Notes under the pieces: model-generated
What the model saw: only the letters and a program-made list of their open reading frames with translations
The model's database searches: none
Told to the model about the DNA's origin: nothing
Made by a program: the position numbers and the translations under genes
Source: JAMHWF01 sp035911095
Lineage (GTDB): Bacteria > Pseudomonadota > Gammaproteobacteria > Burkholderiales > Burkholderiaceae_C
DNA length: 64,000 nucleotides
NCBI GenBank assembly: GCA_035911095.1
Contig: JAMHWF010000053.1
Coordinates: 186,001 to 250,000, forward strand
Direction of reading: 5' to 3'
Shown: piece by piece, positions 35,724 through 44,815 of the stretch
Layout: each line of letters starts with the position of its first letter
How positions within the stretch are numbered: the stretch's first letter is position 1

Positions 35724-36737
35724 ATGAAAGAGCTGTCCCGTCGCGACTTCCACCGCCTGCTGCTGGCCGCCACCGCGGGCGGCGGCGCCGGGCTGGGCCT
35801 CGCCCCCGCGCAGGCCGCGAAGCCGACCCAGGTCGCGCTGCTGCTGTCGGGCAGCATCAACGACGGCGGCTGGGCGCAGCTGGCGCACCAGGGCGTCGCC
35901 GCGCTGCAGAAGGACCCGGCCTTCAAGGCCGTGTACGTCGAGAACATCTCGCAGGCGCAGATCCCGCAAACGGCGCGTGGCTATGCCGACGACGGCTACG
36001 ACCTGGTGATCGGCCACGGCTACGAGTACGGCAGCCCGCTGCTCGAGATCGCGCCCGACTACCCGAAAACGAAGTTCTTCGTCTCCTCGTTCATCCCGCA
36101 GCCCACGGTACCGGCCAACATCGAGTACGCCGACCTGGCCTACTTCGACGCCGCCTACTGCGCCGGCGCGCTGGCCGCGCTGATCTCGCCGGCCGGCAAG
36201 GCGGTCGGCTTCGTCGGCGGCGGCGACAACCCGACGCAGCAGCGCATGCTCAAGGCCTTCGTGCTCGGCGCCGAGCGCAGCGTGCCCGGCCTCAGGGGCG
36301 TCGGCATCGTCACCGGCGATTACGCCAATGCCGCGAAGGGCCGCCAGGCCGCCGCGACGATGATCGGCAACGGCGTCGACGTGATCTGGCACGCCGCCAA
36401 CGAGACCGGCCTCGGCGCGCTGCAGGCGGCGCAGGCGGCGAAGGTCAAGGCGCTCGGCTGTTACTCGGACCAGACGGCGGTGGCGCCGGACGTCGTCGGC
36501 ACCAGCTTCCAGATGGAGCTGGGCCCGATGGTGAAGACGGTGGCCGAGACGGTGGCCGCCTCGCGCTTCCTCGGCGGCAAGGAATGGAAGCCGACGGTGG
36601 CCGACATGTGGTCGCTGCGCGCCGCCTCGCACGGCGACCGCAACCCGGCGCTGATCCCGGCCGCCGCCTGGCAGCGCTTCCAGGCCGTGTGGCAGGACGT
36701 GGCGGCGCGCCGCGTCGACGTGTCTTCGCTGCTCTGA
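35724..36737 (+). CDS. BMP-family ABC substrate-binding protein
   Basis: 337 residues. Twin-arginine-type signal peptide (SRRDFHRLLLAATAGGG). The mature protein matches the BMP/PnrA family that binds nucleosides: LLLSGSINDGGWAQLAHQGVAAL, GYDLVIGHGYEYGSPLLEIAPDYP and GADYVIWHAANETGLGALQAA-like sequence near residue 225. No lipobox cysteine, so it is probably a soluble periplasmic protein. GGAG precedes the ATG. It is followed 28 bp later by its ATPase. The real ligand is probably a nucleoside-like or heteroaromatic compound, judging by the family and the cyclo-ligase neighbours (inference). Confidence 0.85.
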   Translation: MKELSRRDFHRLLLAATAGGGAGLGLAPAQAAKPTQVALLLSGSINDGGWAQLAHQGVAALQKDPAFKAVYVENISQAQIPQTARGYADDGYDLVIGHGYEYGSPLLEIAPDYPKTKFFVSSFIPQPTVPANIEYADLAYFDAAYCAGALAALISPAGKAVGFVGGGDNPTQQRMLKAFVLGAERSVPGLRGVGIVTGDYANAAKGRQAAATMIGNGVDVIWHAANETGLGALQAAQAAKVKALGCYSDQTAVAPDVVGTSFQMELGPMVKTVAETVAASRFLGGKEWKPTVADMWSLRAASHGDRNPALIPAAAWQRFQAVWQDVAARRVDVSSLL

Positions 36738-36765
36738 GCCGGGCGAACGCCGGGCTGCGCGGGAC

Positions 36766-38448
36766 ATGACCTCGCCCTCCGTCCGCCTGCGCATGTCGGG
36801 CATCGTCAAGCGCTTTCCCGGCGTGCTGGCGAACGACGGCGCGAGCCTCGAGGTGGGGCGCGGCGAGATCCACGCGCTGCTCGGCGAGAACGGCGCCGGC
36901 AAGAGCACGCTGATGCAGGTGCTGTACGGCATGGTGCGTGCCGACACGGGCCGCATCGAACTCGACGGCCGGCCGCTGATGCCGGCCTCGCCGGCCGAGG
37001 CGATCGCCCACGGCATCGGCATGGTCCACCAGGAGTTCATGCTGGTGCCGCCCTTCACCGTCGCCGAGAGCGTGCTGCTCGGCCGGCGCGGCGGCCCGCT
37101 GGGCGCGCTCGACCTCGCCGCCGCCGAACGCGAGGTGGCCGCGGTGGCGGCGCGCCACGGCCTGCAGGTCGACCCGCGGGCGCGCATCGAGCAGCTGCCG
37201 CTGGGCGTGCAGCAGCGTGTCGAGATCCTGAAGCTGCTCTGCCGCGACGCCCGGTTGCTGATCCTCGACGAGCCGACCGCCGTGCTGACGCCGGGCGAGA
37301 TCGACGGCTTCTTCGCGATCCTGCGCACGCTCGCGGCCGAGGGGCGCTCGATCGTCATCGTCACCCACAAGCTGCACGAGATCCGCGCGATCGCCGCACG
37401 CGTGACGGTGATGCGCGGCGGCCGCACCGTCGACTGCCTGCGCACCGCCGACGTGTCGGAGCATGAACTGGCGCGCCTGATGGTCGGCCGCGAGGTGGCG
37501 CTGGGCCCGCAGTTCGCGGCGCGCCAGCCCGCGCAGCCGTCGCATCCCGGCGCGGCCAGCGGCAACGGCGCCGGCGGCACCGCAGCCAAGGCCTCCGCGC
37601 CGGCGCGCCTCGAACTCAAGGGCCTGCACGTGCACGGCGACCGCGGCCAGCCCGCGGTGCGCGGCGTCGACCTGACGGTGCAGGCGGGCGAGATCGTCGG
37701 CATCGCCGGCGTCGACGGCAACGGCCAGTCGGAGCTCGCCGAGGCGGTGATCGGCCTGCGACCGGCGACCAGCGGACGGGTCAGCGTCGGCGGGCGCGAC
37801 GCCAGCCTGCTCGCGGTGGCCGCGCGGCGCGCCCTCGGCCTCGCCTACGTGCCGGCCGACCGGCGCCAGGTCGGCTCGGCGGTCGAGCTGCCGATCCGCG
37901 AGAACGCGCTGCTCGGGCGCCAGCGCGCCTTCAGCCGCCTGCGCGGGCTGTGGCGCGACGAGCCGCGCATCGGCGCGCATGCCCGTGCGCTGGTGCAGCG
38001 CTTCGGCGTGCGCGCGGCCAGCATCGAGGTGCCGGCGGGCACGCTCTCGGGCGGCAACCTGCAGAAGCTGATCCTGGGCCGCGAGCTGATGCTCGAGCCG
38101 CAGGCGCTGGTGGTCGAGCAGCCGACGCGCGGGCTCGACGTCGGCGCGGTCGAGTCGGTGTGGCAGGAGCTGCTCGCGGCGCGCGACCGCGGCACCGCCG
38201 TCCTGCTGGTGTCGGCCGAGCTGGACGAGATCCTGGCGCTCGCCGACCGCATCGGGGTGATGTACGGCGGGCGGCTGCTCGCGGTGCTGGCGAACGACCG
38301 CAGCCCGGCGCTGCGCCAGCGGATCGGCGCGTTGATGGCGGGTCTTGAAGGTTTCGAGGAGGAGGCGCCCGCCGGGGTGCAGGGCGGTGCCGGGGGCGCC
38401 GCCCTGCCCCCGGCCGAGGCGAGCGTGGTTCATGGCCCTGCACATTGA
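36766..38448 (+). CDS. Double ABC ATPase of a nucleoside/sugar-type importer
   Basis: 560 residues with two fused nucleotide-binding domains. The first has Walker A GENGAGKST (40-48), a degenerate signature LPLGVQQRVEI and Walker B LLILDEPTAVL. The second has a degenerate Walker A (GVDGNGQSE), signature LSGGNLQKL and ALVVEQPTRGLD. This asymmetry is normal for the RbsA/NupA/YufO family. An Ala/Gly-rich linker joins the halves near 250-280. It overlaps the next permease gene by 17 nt. Confidence 0.9.
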   Translation: MTSPSVRLRMSGIVKRFPGVLANDGASLEVGRGEIHALLGENGAGKSTLMQVLYGMVRADTGRIELDGRPLMPASPAEAIAHGIGMVHQEFMLVPPFTVAESVLLGRRGGPLGALDLAAAEREVAAVAARHGLQVDPRARIEQLPLGVQQRVEILKLLCRDARLLILDEPTAVLTPGEIDGFFAILRTLAAEGRSIVIVTHKLHEIRAIAARVTVMRGGRTVDCLRTADVSEHELARLMVGREVALGPQFAARQPAQPSHPGAASGNGAGGTAAKASAPARLELKGLHVHGDRGQPAVRGVDLTVQAGEIVGIAGVDGNGQSELAEAVIGLRPATSGRVSVGGRDASLLAVAARRALGLAYVPADRRQVGSAVELPIRENALLGRQRAFSRLRGLWRDEPRIGAHARALVQRFGVRAASIEVPAGTLSGGNLQKLILGRELMLEPQALVVEQPTRGLDVGAVESVWQELLAARDRGTAVLLVSAELDEILALADRIGVMYGGRLLAVLANDRSPALRQRIGALMAGLEGFEEEAPAGVQGGAGGAALPPAEASVVHGPAH

Positions 38449-39583
38449 GCGCCGCGTCGGCCCGCCGCCGGGCTGCGGCGCGGTCACGGCGGCGGCGCTG
38501 GCCGCGGTCGGGCTTGCGCTGCTGCTCTGCGCCGGGCTCTTCGCGCTGCGCGGCGTCTCGCCGCTCGAGGCCTATGCCTCGCTGCTCCAGTTCGCCTTCA
38601 CCACCGAGCGCGGCATCGGCTACTCGATCGTGCGCGCGACGCCGCTGGTGCTGGTGGCGCTGGGGACGATCGTCGCCTGGCGCACCGGCTTCGGCTACCT
38701 CGGCTTCGAAGGCTGCTTCGCGGTCGGCGCGATCGCGACCACGGCTGTCGCGCTCTCGTCCTGGGCGCCGCAGCCGGCCGGCGGCTGGCCGTTCGGGCTC
38801 TTCCTGCCGCTGTGCATGGCGGCCTGCTTCACCGCCGGCGCTGCCTGGGCCGGCGCGGTCGGCTGGCTGCGCGCCCGCTTCGGCGGCAGCGAGGTGCTGA
38901 TGTCGCTGATGACCAACTACCTCGCGCTGCTCGCGGTGCAGTACGTCGTCTCGGGCCCGCTGCGCGCGCCCGGCGACCTGCCGCAGAGCGCGCGCCTGCC
39001 GACCGAGACCTGGCTGCCGCTGATCGGCGAGACGGCGCGCGTGCATGCCGGCGTCTTCGTCGCGCTGCTCGCCGCGCTGCTCGTCTGGGGGCTGCTGCGC
39101 AAGACGCCGGCCGGCTATGAGATGGTCGTCGCCGGGCTCAACCCGCGCACCGCGCGCTACGGCGGCATCGCGGTCGGCCGGCGGCTGCTGCAGGCGGCGG
39201 CGCTGGCGGGCGGGCTCGGCGCCCTCGCCGGCGGGGTGCAGGTGCTGGGCGTGCAGCACCGGTTGATGGACGGCATGACCGGCGGCGTCGGCTTCACCGG
39301 CATCGTCGTCGCGCTGCTCGCGCGCCTGCACCCGCTGTGGGTGCTGCCGGTGGCGCTGCTCTACGGCGGCATGGGCGTCGGCGCCGACGCGATGCAGCGC
39401 GCCACCGGCGTGCCGACCTCGATCGTCTTCATCCTGCAGGCGCTGATCGTGCTGCTGGTGCTGGCGAGCCCGGTGCTGCTGCGCTACCGCATCGGCTGGC
39501 GCCCGGCCACGCCGGCATCGACCGGCGAGGCGCGCCTGGGCGTGCGTGCCGACGCCGCCCCCGCGGAGCCCGGCCATGGCTGA
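38432..39583 (+). CDS. ABC importer permease, YufP/NupP type
   Basis: 383 residues, about 8-9 membrane segments. The branched-chain-amino-acid/ribose-type permease core includes GFGYLGFEGCFAVGAIA, SEVLMSLMTNYLALL and GLNPRTARYGGIAVGRRLL (the EAA-like loop). It pairs with the permease encoded next. The start at 38432 lies inside the ATPase gene, so the two are probably translationally coupled; its end overlaps the next gene by 8 nt. Confidence 0.87.
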   Translation: MALHIERRVGPPPGCGAVTAAALAAVGLALLLCAGLFALRGVSPLEAYASLLQFAFTTERGIGYSIVRATPLVLVALGTIVAWRTGFGYLGFEGCFAVGAIATTAVALSSWAPQPAGGWPFGLFLPLCMAACFTAGAAWAGAVGWLRARFGGSEVLMSLMTNYLALLAVQYVVSGPLRAPGDLPQSARLPTETWLPLIGETARVHAGVFVALLAALLVWGLLRKTPAGYEMVVAGLNPRTARYGGIAVGRRLLQAAALAGGLGALAGGVQVLGVQHRLMDGMTGGVGFTGIVVALLARLHPLWVLPVALLYGGMGVGADAMQRATGVPTSIVFILQALIVLLVLASPVLLRYRIGWRPATPASTGEARLGVRADAAPAEPGHG

Positions 39584-40514
39584 CGGCGGCTGGCTCGACG
39601 CGGCCTTCCTCGCGACCTGGCTCGCGGCCTCGGTGCGGCTCGCCGGCCCGGTGCTGCTGGCGGCGCTGGGCGAGCTCTTCGCCGAGCGCGGCGGGGTGCT
39701 GAACCTGGGCATCGAGGGCACGCTGCTGCTCGGTGCGCTGGCCGCCTACCTGGGCGCGGCGGCGACCGGCTCGCCGGCCTGGGGCCTGCTCGCGGCGCTG
39801 GTGACCGGGCTCGCGGCGGGGCTGCTGCTGTCCTGGCTCTACGTGACGGTGCAGGCGAGCCAGGTGGTCGTCGGCATCGTCTTCAACCTGCTCGCCTTCG
39901 GCGTCGCGAGCCTGGTCTACCGGATGGCCAGCGACGCCGGCCTCGGCGGCACGGCGCCGATGATCGGCCCGCTGGAGATCCCCGGCCTGTCGACGCTGCC
40001 GCTGATCGGCCCGGCGCTCTTCGGCCAGCCGCTGATGCTCTACCTGACGCTGGGGCTGGCACTGGTCGCAACGCCGCTGCTGTTCCGCAGCCGCTTCGGC
40101 CTTGCGCTGCGCGCGGTCGGCGAGAACCCGCGCGCCGCCGAGGCGGCCGGCATCGGCGTGGCGCGCATGCGCTACGCGGGCGTGCTGATCTCGGGCGCGG
40201 GTGCGGCACTGGCCGGCGCCTACCTGATGCTCTGTGACGTCGGCCTCTTCCGCGACAACATCGTCTCGGGCCAGGGCTTCATCGCGCTCGCGGTGGTCAT
40301 CCTCGGCGCCTGGAAGCCGGGGCGTGTCGTCGCCGCGGCGCTGCTCTTCGGCGCGGCCGATGCGCTGCAGCTCTCGCTGCAGCTGCGCGGCTGGGGCCTG
40401 CCGCCCCAGGTGCTGCTCGCGCTGCCCTATGTGCTGACGCTGGTCGTCGTCTCCGGCGTGCTCGGCGGGCGCCGCCGTCAGCCGGCCGCGCTGCTGCAGC
40501 CCTACGAGCGCTGA
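39576..40514 (+). CDS. ABC importer permease, YufQ/NupQ type
   Basis: 312 residues, about 8 membrane segments. The family segment GELFAERGGVLNLGIEGTLLLGAL is near the N-terminus, and GENPRAAEAAGIGVARMRYAGVLISG forms the cytoplasmic coupling loop. Second permease of the BMP-type system. It overlaps the preceding permease gene by 8 nt. The next importer starts 51 bp downstream. Confidence 0.88.
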   Translation: MADGGWLDAAFLATWLAASVRLAGPVLLAALGELFAERGGVLNLGIEGTLLLGALAAYLGAAATGSPAWGLLAALVTGLAAGLLLSWLYVTVQASQVVVGIVFNLLAFGVASLVYRMASDAGLGGTAPMIGPLEIPGLSTLPLIGPALFGQPLMLYLTLGLALVATPLLFRSRFGLALRAVGENPRAAEAAGIGVARMRYAGVLISGAGAALAGAYLMLCDVGLFRDNIVSGQGFIALAVVILGAWKPGRVVAAALLFGAADALQLSLQLRGWGLPPQVLLALPYVLTLVVVSGVLGGRRRQPAALLQPYER

Positions 40515-40565
40515 GACCCGGCACGGGCCTCGCTTCGGCTTTCCCTCCACCTCCCACCGCCCGCC

Positions 40566-41543
40566 ATGACCACCGACCGCCGATCCTTCCTCCGCCGCGC
40601 CGCCGCCCTGGCCGCCGCCTCGCCGCTCGCCGTTCCGTTCGCCGGCCACGCGCAGGCCGCCTCGCCCCTCACGCTGCAGGCGGCCTGGATCAACGACGCC
40701 GAGTTCATGGGCTACTTCATCGCGCTCGACCAGGGCCTGTACCGGGCCGAGGGTCTGGACCTGAAGTACCTGCCCGGCGGCCCGGACGTGATCCCCGAGA
40801 GCTCGCTGCTGTCGAAGAAGGCCGACGTCGCGCTCACCACCGTCGAGACGGCGGTGAAGGCGATCACGACGCAGAAGGCGCCGCTGGTGATCATCGGCGC
40901 GCAGTACCAGAAGAACCCGATCGGCATCGTCAGCCTGGCGAGCAAGCCGCTGAAGTCGCCGGCCGACCTGGTCGGCAAGACGATCGCGGTGCCGCCGGTG
41001 AACCGGCTGGCGGTCGACGCGCTGCTGAAGCTGAACGGCATCGACAAGTCGAAGGTGCGCATCGTCCCCTACGCCTACGACCCGACGCCGCTGCTGAAGG
41101 GCGAGATCGACGGCTCGCTCGACTTCACCACCAACGTGCCCTACACGATCAAGAGCAAGGGCCAGGAGGCGACGAGCTTCCTGCTGGCGGACCACAAGCT
41201 GCCGCTGTTCAACGACGTGGTGGTCGTCAGCCGCGAGACGCTGGCCACGCGGCGCAAGGAGCTGGTCGCCTTCCTGCGCGCCAGCCGGCGCGGCTGGGAC
41301 GAGAACTTCAAGGACACCGCGGCCTGGCCGCCGAAGTTCAAGGACAGCTGGTTCAAGGGCACCGGCCGCAGCATCGAGAACGAGGTGTACTTCAACGCCG
41401 CGCAGCAGCCGCTGATGCAGGCGCCGGGCGGCATCTACTCGATGAGCGAGGCGGCGATCGCGGCCTGCATCGGCGCGTTGAACGCGGTCGACGTCAAGGC
41501 CGACCGCTCGCACTTCGAGACCGGCCTGCTGGCGGAGATCTGA
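40566..41543 (+). CDS. NMT1/THI5-type ABC substrate-binding protein
   Basis: 325 residues with a Tat-like signal (DRRSFLRRAAALAAAS, processing after about residue 31). The mature part shows the NMT1/THI5-like fold: AAWINDAEFMGYFIALDQGLY, EGLDLKYLPGG and ADVALTTVETAVKAI. The family includes ThiY, which binds pyrimidine precursors of thiamin, as well as nitrate, taurine and sulfonate binders. Location between two cyclo-ligase-like genes favours a thiamin-pyrimidine-like ligand (inference). The ATPase starts 1 nt after this stop. Confidence 0.82.
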   Translation: MTTDRRSFLRRAAALAAASPLAVPFAGHAQAASPLTLQAAWINDAEFMGYFIALDQGLYRAEGLDLKYLPGGPDVIPESSLLSKKADVALTTVETAVKAITTQKAPLVIIGAQYQKNPIGIVSLASKPLKSPADLVGKTIAVPPVNRLAVDALLKLNGIDKSKVRIVPYAYDPTPLLKGEIDGSLDFTTNVPYTIKSKGQEATSFLLADHKLPLFNDVVVVSRETLATRRKELVAFLRASRRGWDENFKDTAAWPPKFKDSWFKGTGRSIENEVYFNAAQQPLMQAPGGIYSMSEAAIAACIGALNAVDVKADRSHFETGLLAEI

Positions 41544-41544
41544 G

Positions 41545-42363
41545 GTGGGTTCTTCCGCCGGCGCGCAGCCGGACCTGCGCATCGAGCAGGTGCAACGCGT
41601 CTTCGAGTCGGCCGACGGCGGCGCGCCTTTTGTCGCGCTGAAGGACGTGTCGCTGCAGGCCGCGCCGGGGTCGTTCACCGCGCTGATCGGCCCTTCGGGC
41701 TGCGGCAAGTCGACGCTGCTGCGCCTGCTGGCCGGGCTCGACGAGCCCGACGCGGGCCAGGTGCGGGTCGGCGGCAGCACGCCGCAGGCGCTGCGCCGCA
41801 GCGGCCGCCTGGGCATCGCCTTCCAGGACGCGGCGCTGCTGCCCTGGCGCAGCGTGGTCGAGAACGTGCGCCTGCCCTTCGACGTGATGGGCCGCGCCGA
41901 CGCGGCCGACCGCGCGCGCATCGCCGAGCTGATCGAGCTGGTCGGCCTGGCGGGCTTCGAGCAGTCGCTGCCGGCGCAGCTGTCGGGCGGCATGCGCCAG
42001 CGCGTCGCGATCGCGCGCGCGCTCGTCACGCAGCCGGACGTGCTGCTGCTCGACGAGCCCTTCGGCGCGCTCGACCAGATCCTGCGCCGCACGATGAACC
42101 AGGAGCTGCAACGCATCTGGCGCGAGCGACCGACGACGACGGTGCTGGTGACGCACGGCATCGACGAGGCGCTGTTCCTCGCCGACCGGGTCGTCGTGAT
42201 GCAGGGGCGGCCGGGGCGCATCGTCGAGGTCTTCGACGTGCCCTTCGAGCGGCCGCGGCCGCTCTCACTGTTCAACCGCGCCGACTTCCGCGCGCTGGAG
42301 GAACGGGTGGCGCGAGCGCTTTATGGTGAGCCGGCGCTGGAGCGGGCAGACCATGACCACTGA
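41545..42363 (+). CDS. ABC ATPase of the NMT1/THI5-type importer
   Basis: 272 residues. Walker A GPSGCGKST (about 49-57), Q-loop FQDAALLPWRSV, signature LSGGMRQRV, Walker B LLLDEPFGALD and H-loop VTHGIDEAL. It belongs to the TauB/SsuB/ThiZ group. The start is GTG at 41545, immediately after the binding-protein stop; its end overlaps the permease start by 11 nt, so translation is likely coupled. Confidence 0.9.
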   Translation: MGSSAGAQPDLRIEQVQRVFESADGGAPFVALKDVSLQAAPGSFTALIGPSGCGKSTLLRLLAGLDEPDAGQVRVGGSTPQALRRSGRLGIAFQDAALLPWRSVVENVRLPFDVMGRADAADRARIAELIELVGLAGFEQSLPAQLSGGMRQRVAIARALVTQPDVLLLDEPFGALDQILRRTMNQELQRIWRERPTTTVLVTHGIDEALFLADRVVVMQGRPGRIVEVFDVPFERPRPLSLFNRADFRALEERVARALYGEPALERADHDH

Positions 42364-43996
42364 CGGCGCCCTCGGCGTCACCCCCGGCATGACGGCGCCG
42401 CCGGCACCGCCCGCGCCGCAGACACGGCGCCGCGCGGTCAAAGGCCACGGCACGGCCTGGGGTCTCGCCGCGCTCCTGCTGCTGTGGGAAGTCGCCGGGC
42501 GGCTGCAATGGGTCGGCGACGGCGCGCTGCCGGCGCCGAGCGCGGTGCTGCTGCAGTTCTGGGCCGACCGCGCCGACTACCCGGCGCATCTCTGGGGCAC
42601 CTTGCGCACCGCCTTTGCGGGCTTCGTCATCGGCAATGCGGTGGCGATCGCCTGCGGCCTGGTCTTCGTGCGCTGGCCGCTGGCCGGGCGGCTGATGGCC
42701 GGGGTCAACGTCACCGTCTTCGCGATGCCGGCGATCGCGCTGGTGCCGGTGCTGGTGATCGCGCTCTCCGGCGACACGCCGCGCGTGGTGCTGGCCGCGC
42801 TCTCGGTCTACTACCCGACGATGGTCGCGACCGTGCTCGGCCTGACCCAGGTCGACCCGCGCTGGTGCGACGTGGTGAAGGTGTATGGCGGCGGCGAGAT
42901 GGCGTCGCTGCGCCTCGTGCGCTGGCGCGCCGGGCTGCCGACACTGCTCGCCGGCCTGCGCGTCGCGGCGCCGGCCGCGGTGCTCGGCTCGCTGCTGGCC
43001 GAGTTCGGCAGCGGCGGCAACGCCGGGCTCGGCACCTACCTGATCGGCTCGCTCGGGCGGGCCGACCCGGCGAGGCTCTGGGGCATCGGCCTCGCGGCCA
43101 CCGCGATCAGCGCGGCGGCCTGGTTCGCGGTCGATGCGATCGCGCGGCGCCATGCCGGCGACACGCTCGGCAGCAGCACCTCGCTCGGCACCGCGGCCGG
43201 TACGGTGCCGCGTGCCGGCCACCCGGCGGCGCGCGTCGCCGTCGCCCTCGTCGCGCTGGCGATGCCGGTGCTGCTCTGGTGGGCCTGCGTGGCGCTGCTG
43301 CAGGCGGCCGGCGTCTCCGAGGTGGTGTTGCGCAGCCCGGCCGGCGTCGTCGAGCATCTGCTGACCGGCGAGGGCGCGGCCGAGCAGCGCACGCGGCTGG
43401 CCGAGGCGCTGGCCCAGACGCTGCCGCATGCGCTGGCGGGCCTGGCGCTCGGGCTGGCCTTCGCCTTCGCGCTGGCGATCGTCGGCGTGCTGTGGCCGGT
43501 GCTGGCGCGCGTGCTGCTGCCGGTCTCGCTGGTGACGCAGTCGATGCCGCTGGTCGCGCTGACGCCGCTCGTCGTGCTGGTGGCCGGGCGCGGCAGCCTC
43601 TCGATCCTCGTCATCACCGTCTCGGTGACCTTCTTCCCCTCGTTCGTGACGATTGCCCAAGGGCTGGCGCTGGTGCCGCCGACGGTGCTCGACCTGGTGC
43701 GCGCCCTCGGCGGCGGCCAGTGGACGCGGCTGCGCCTGGTCGCGATCCCCGGCGCGCTGCCCTACCTCTGCGCCGCGGCGCGGCTCGCGGCGCCACGCGC
43801 GCTGCTCGGCGTGATGATCGCCGAGTGGCTGGCCACCGGCACCGGCCTCGGCAACCTGCTCAACGAGTCGCGCGGCATGCTCGACTTCGGGACGATCTGG
43901 AGCGTCGCCGCCGTCTCGATCGTCATCGCCGTCGCACTGCATGCCGCGGTGGCGTCCGTCGAACGCCAGGTGCTGCGGCGGCGGGCGATGGCCTGA
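42353..43996 (+). CDS. Fused two-domain ABC permease
   Basis: 547 residues, about twice the length of a TauC/SsuC/ThiX permease. Two binding-protein-dependent permease domains lie in tandem. The first has its coupling loop near VKVYGGGEMASLRLVRWRAGLPTLLAGLRVAAPA. The second has the matching VRALGGGQWTRLRLVAIPGALPYLCAAARLAAP. A linker of about 30 residues follows DTLGSSTSLG. The fusion supplies both permease halves in one chain, as in a few ABC importers. The ATG at 42353 lies inside the ATPase gene. Confidence 0.88.
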   Translation: MTTDGALGVTPGMTAPPAPPAPQTRRRAVKGHGTAWGLAALLLLWEVAGRLQWVGDGALPAPSAVLLQFWADRADYPAHLWGTLRTAFAGFVIGNAVAIACGLVFVRWPLAGRLMAGVNVTVFAMPAIALVPVLVIALSGDTPRVVLAALSVYYPTMVATVLGLTQVDPRWCDVVKVYGGGEMASLRLVRWRAGLPTLLAGLRVAAPAAVLGSLLAEFGSGGNAGLGTYLIGSLGRADPARLWGIGLAATAISAAAWFAVDAIARRHAGDTLGSSTSLGTAAGTVPRAGHPAARVAVALVALAMPVLLWWACVALLQAAGVSEVVLRSPAGVVEHLLTGEGAAEQRTRLAEALAQTLPHALAGLALGLAFAFALAIVGVLWPVLARVLLPVSLVTQSMPLVALTPLVVLVAGRGSLSILVITVSVTFFPSFVTIAQGLALVPPTVLDLVRALGGGQWTRLRLVAIPGALPYLCAAARLAAPRALLGVMIAEWLATGTGLGNLLNESRGMLDFGTIWSVAAVSIVIAVALHAAVASVERQVLRRRAMA

Positions 43997-44043
43997 GCGC
44001 AGGCACCCACCCTTCTCTCACCGACATCCCACCCGAGGCCTCC

Positions 44044-44799
44044 ATGGACCACAAGAGCGACGTCCGCGAACGCGTCTTCGCCGAGCTGCGCAAGGTCGCG
44101 CTGCCCGACAGCCGCTTCCACTTCGACTTCGGCGAGTTCATCGCCGACTTCGAGGGCAGCAGCGCCGCCACCGGCCGCCTGATGGCGCACCCCTGCTACC
44201 GCGACGCGCAGCTGCTGTTCATCACGCCGGACAACTGCCTGGAAGCGCTGCGCCACCGCGTGCTGATGGACGGCAAGCGGATCCTGATGACGACCTACTC
44301 GATCCGGCGCGGCTTCTGGCTGCTCGACCCGAAGCAGATCCCGCCCGAGCGCCTGCTGTACGCGGCGACGCTCGACGGCATGGAGCGCCACGCCGAGCCG
44401 CTGAGCCTGGAGCGCATCCGCCGCGAGCTGCCGCGGATCGACCTGATGATCACCGGCACCGGCGCGATCAACGAGGCCGGCGTGCGCTTCGGCAAGGGCC
44501 ACGGCTTCTTCGATGCCGAGTGGGGCATGCTCTACCGCATCGGCCGCATCGACACCTCGACCCCGGCGATCGCCGTCGTGCACGACTGCCAGGTGCTCGC
44601 CGAGATGCTCTACCCCGAGGTCTTCGACACCGTGGCCGACCTGATCTTCACGCCGACGCGCACGATCGAGGTCGACCAGCCGCACAAGCCGACCTGCGGC
44701 ATCGTCTGGGACCTGCTCGACCCGCAGATGCTGGCGACGATCCCGCCGCTGCAGGAGCTGCAGGCAATGGAGGCGCAGGGCCTGCCGCTGCCAGCCTGA
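44044..44799 (+). CDS. 5-formyltetrahydrofolate cyclo-ligase-like protein (paralogue 2)
   Basis: 251 residues. LFITPDNCLEALRHRVLMDGKRILMTTYSIRRG and TGTGAINEAGVRFGKGHGFFDAEWG correspond to the cyclo-ligase ligand and glycine-rich segments. It is only distantly similar to paralogue 1, so this is not a recent duplication. Last gene of the nine-gene operon, 47 bp after the fused permease, with GAGG ahead of the ATG. Likely acts on the imported compound or its derivative; the reaction is not known. Confidence 0.75.
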   Translation: MDHKSDVRERVFAELRKVALPDSRFHFDFGEFIADFEGSSAATGRLMAHPCYRDAQLLFITPDNCLEALRHRVLMDGKRILMTTYSIRRGFWLLDPKQIPPERLLYAATLDGMERHAEPLSLERIRRELPRIDLMITGTGAINEAGVRFGKGHGFFDAEWGMLYRIGRIDTSTPAIAVVHDCQVLAEMLYPEVFDTVADLIFTPTRTIEVDQPHKPTCGIVWDLLDPQMLATIPPLQELQAMEAQGLPLPA

Positions 44800-44815
44800 G
44801 CCGACGGCGGAGGGT

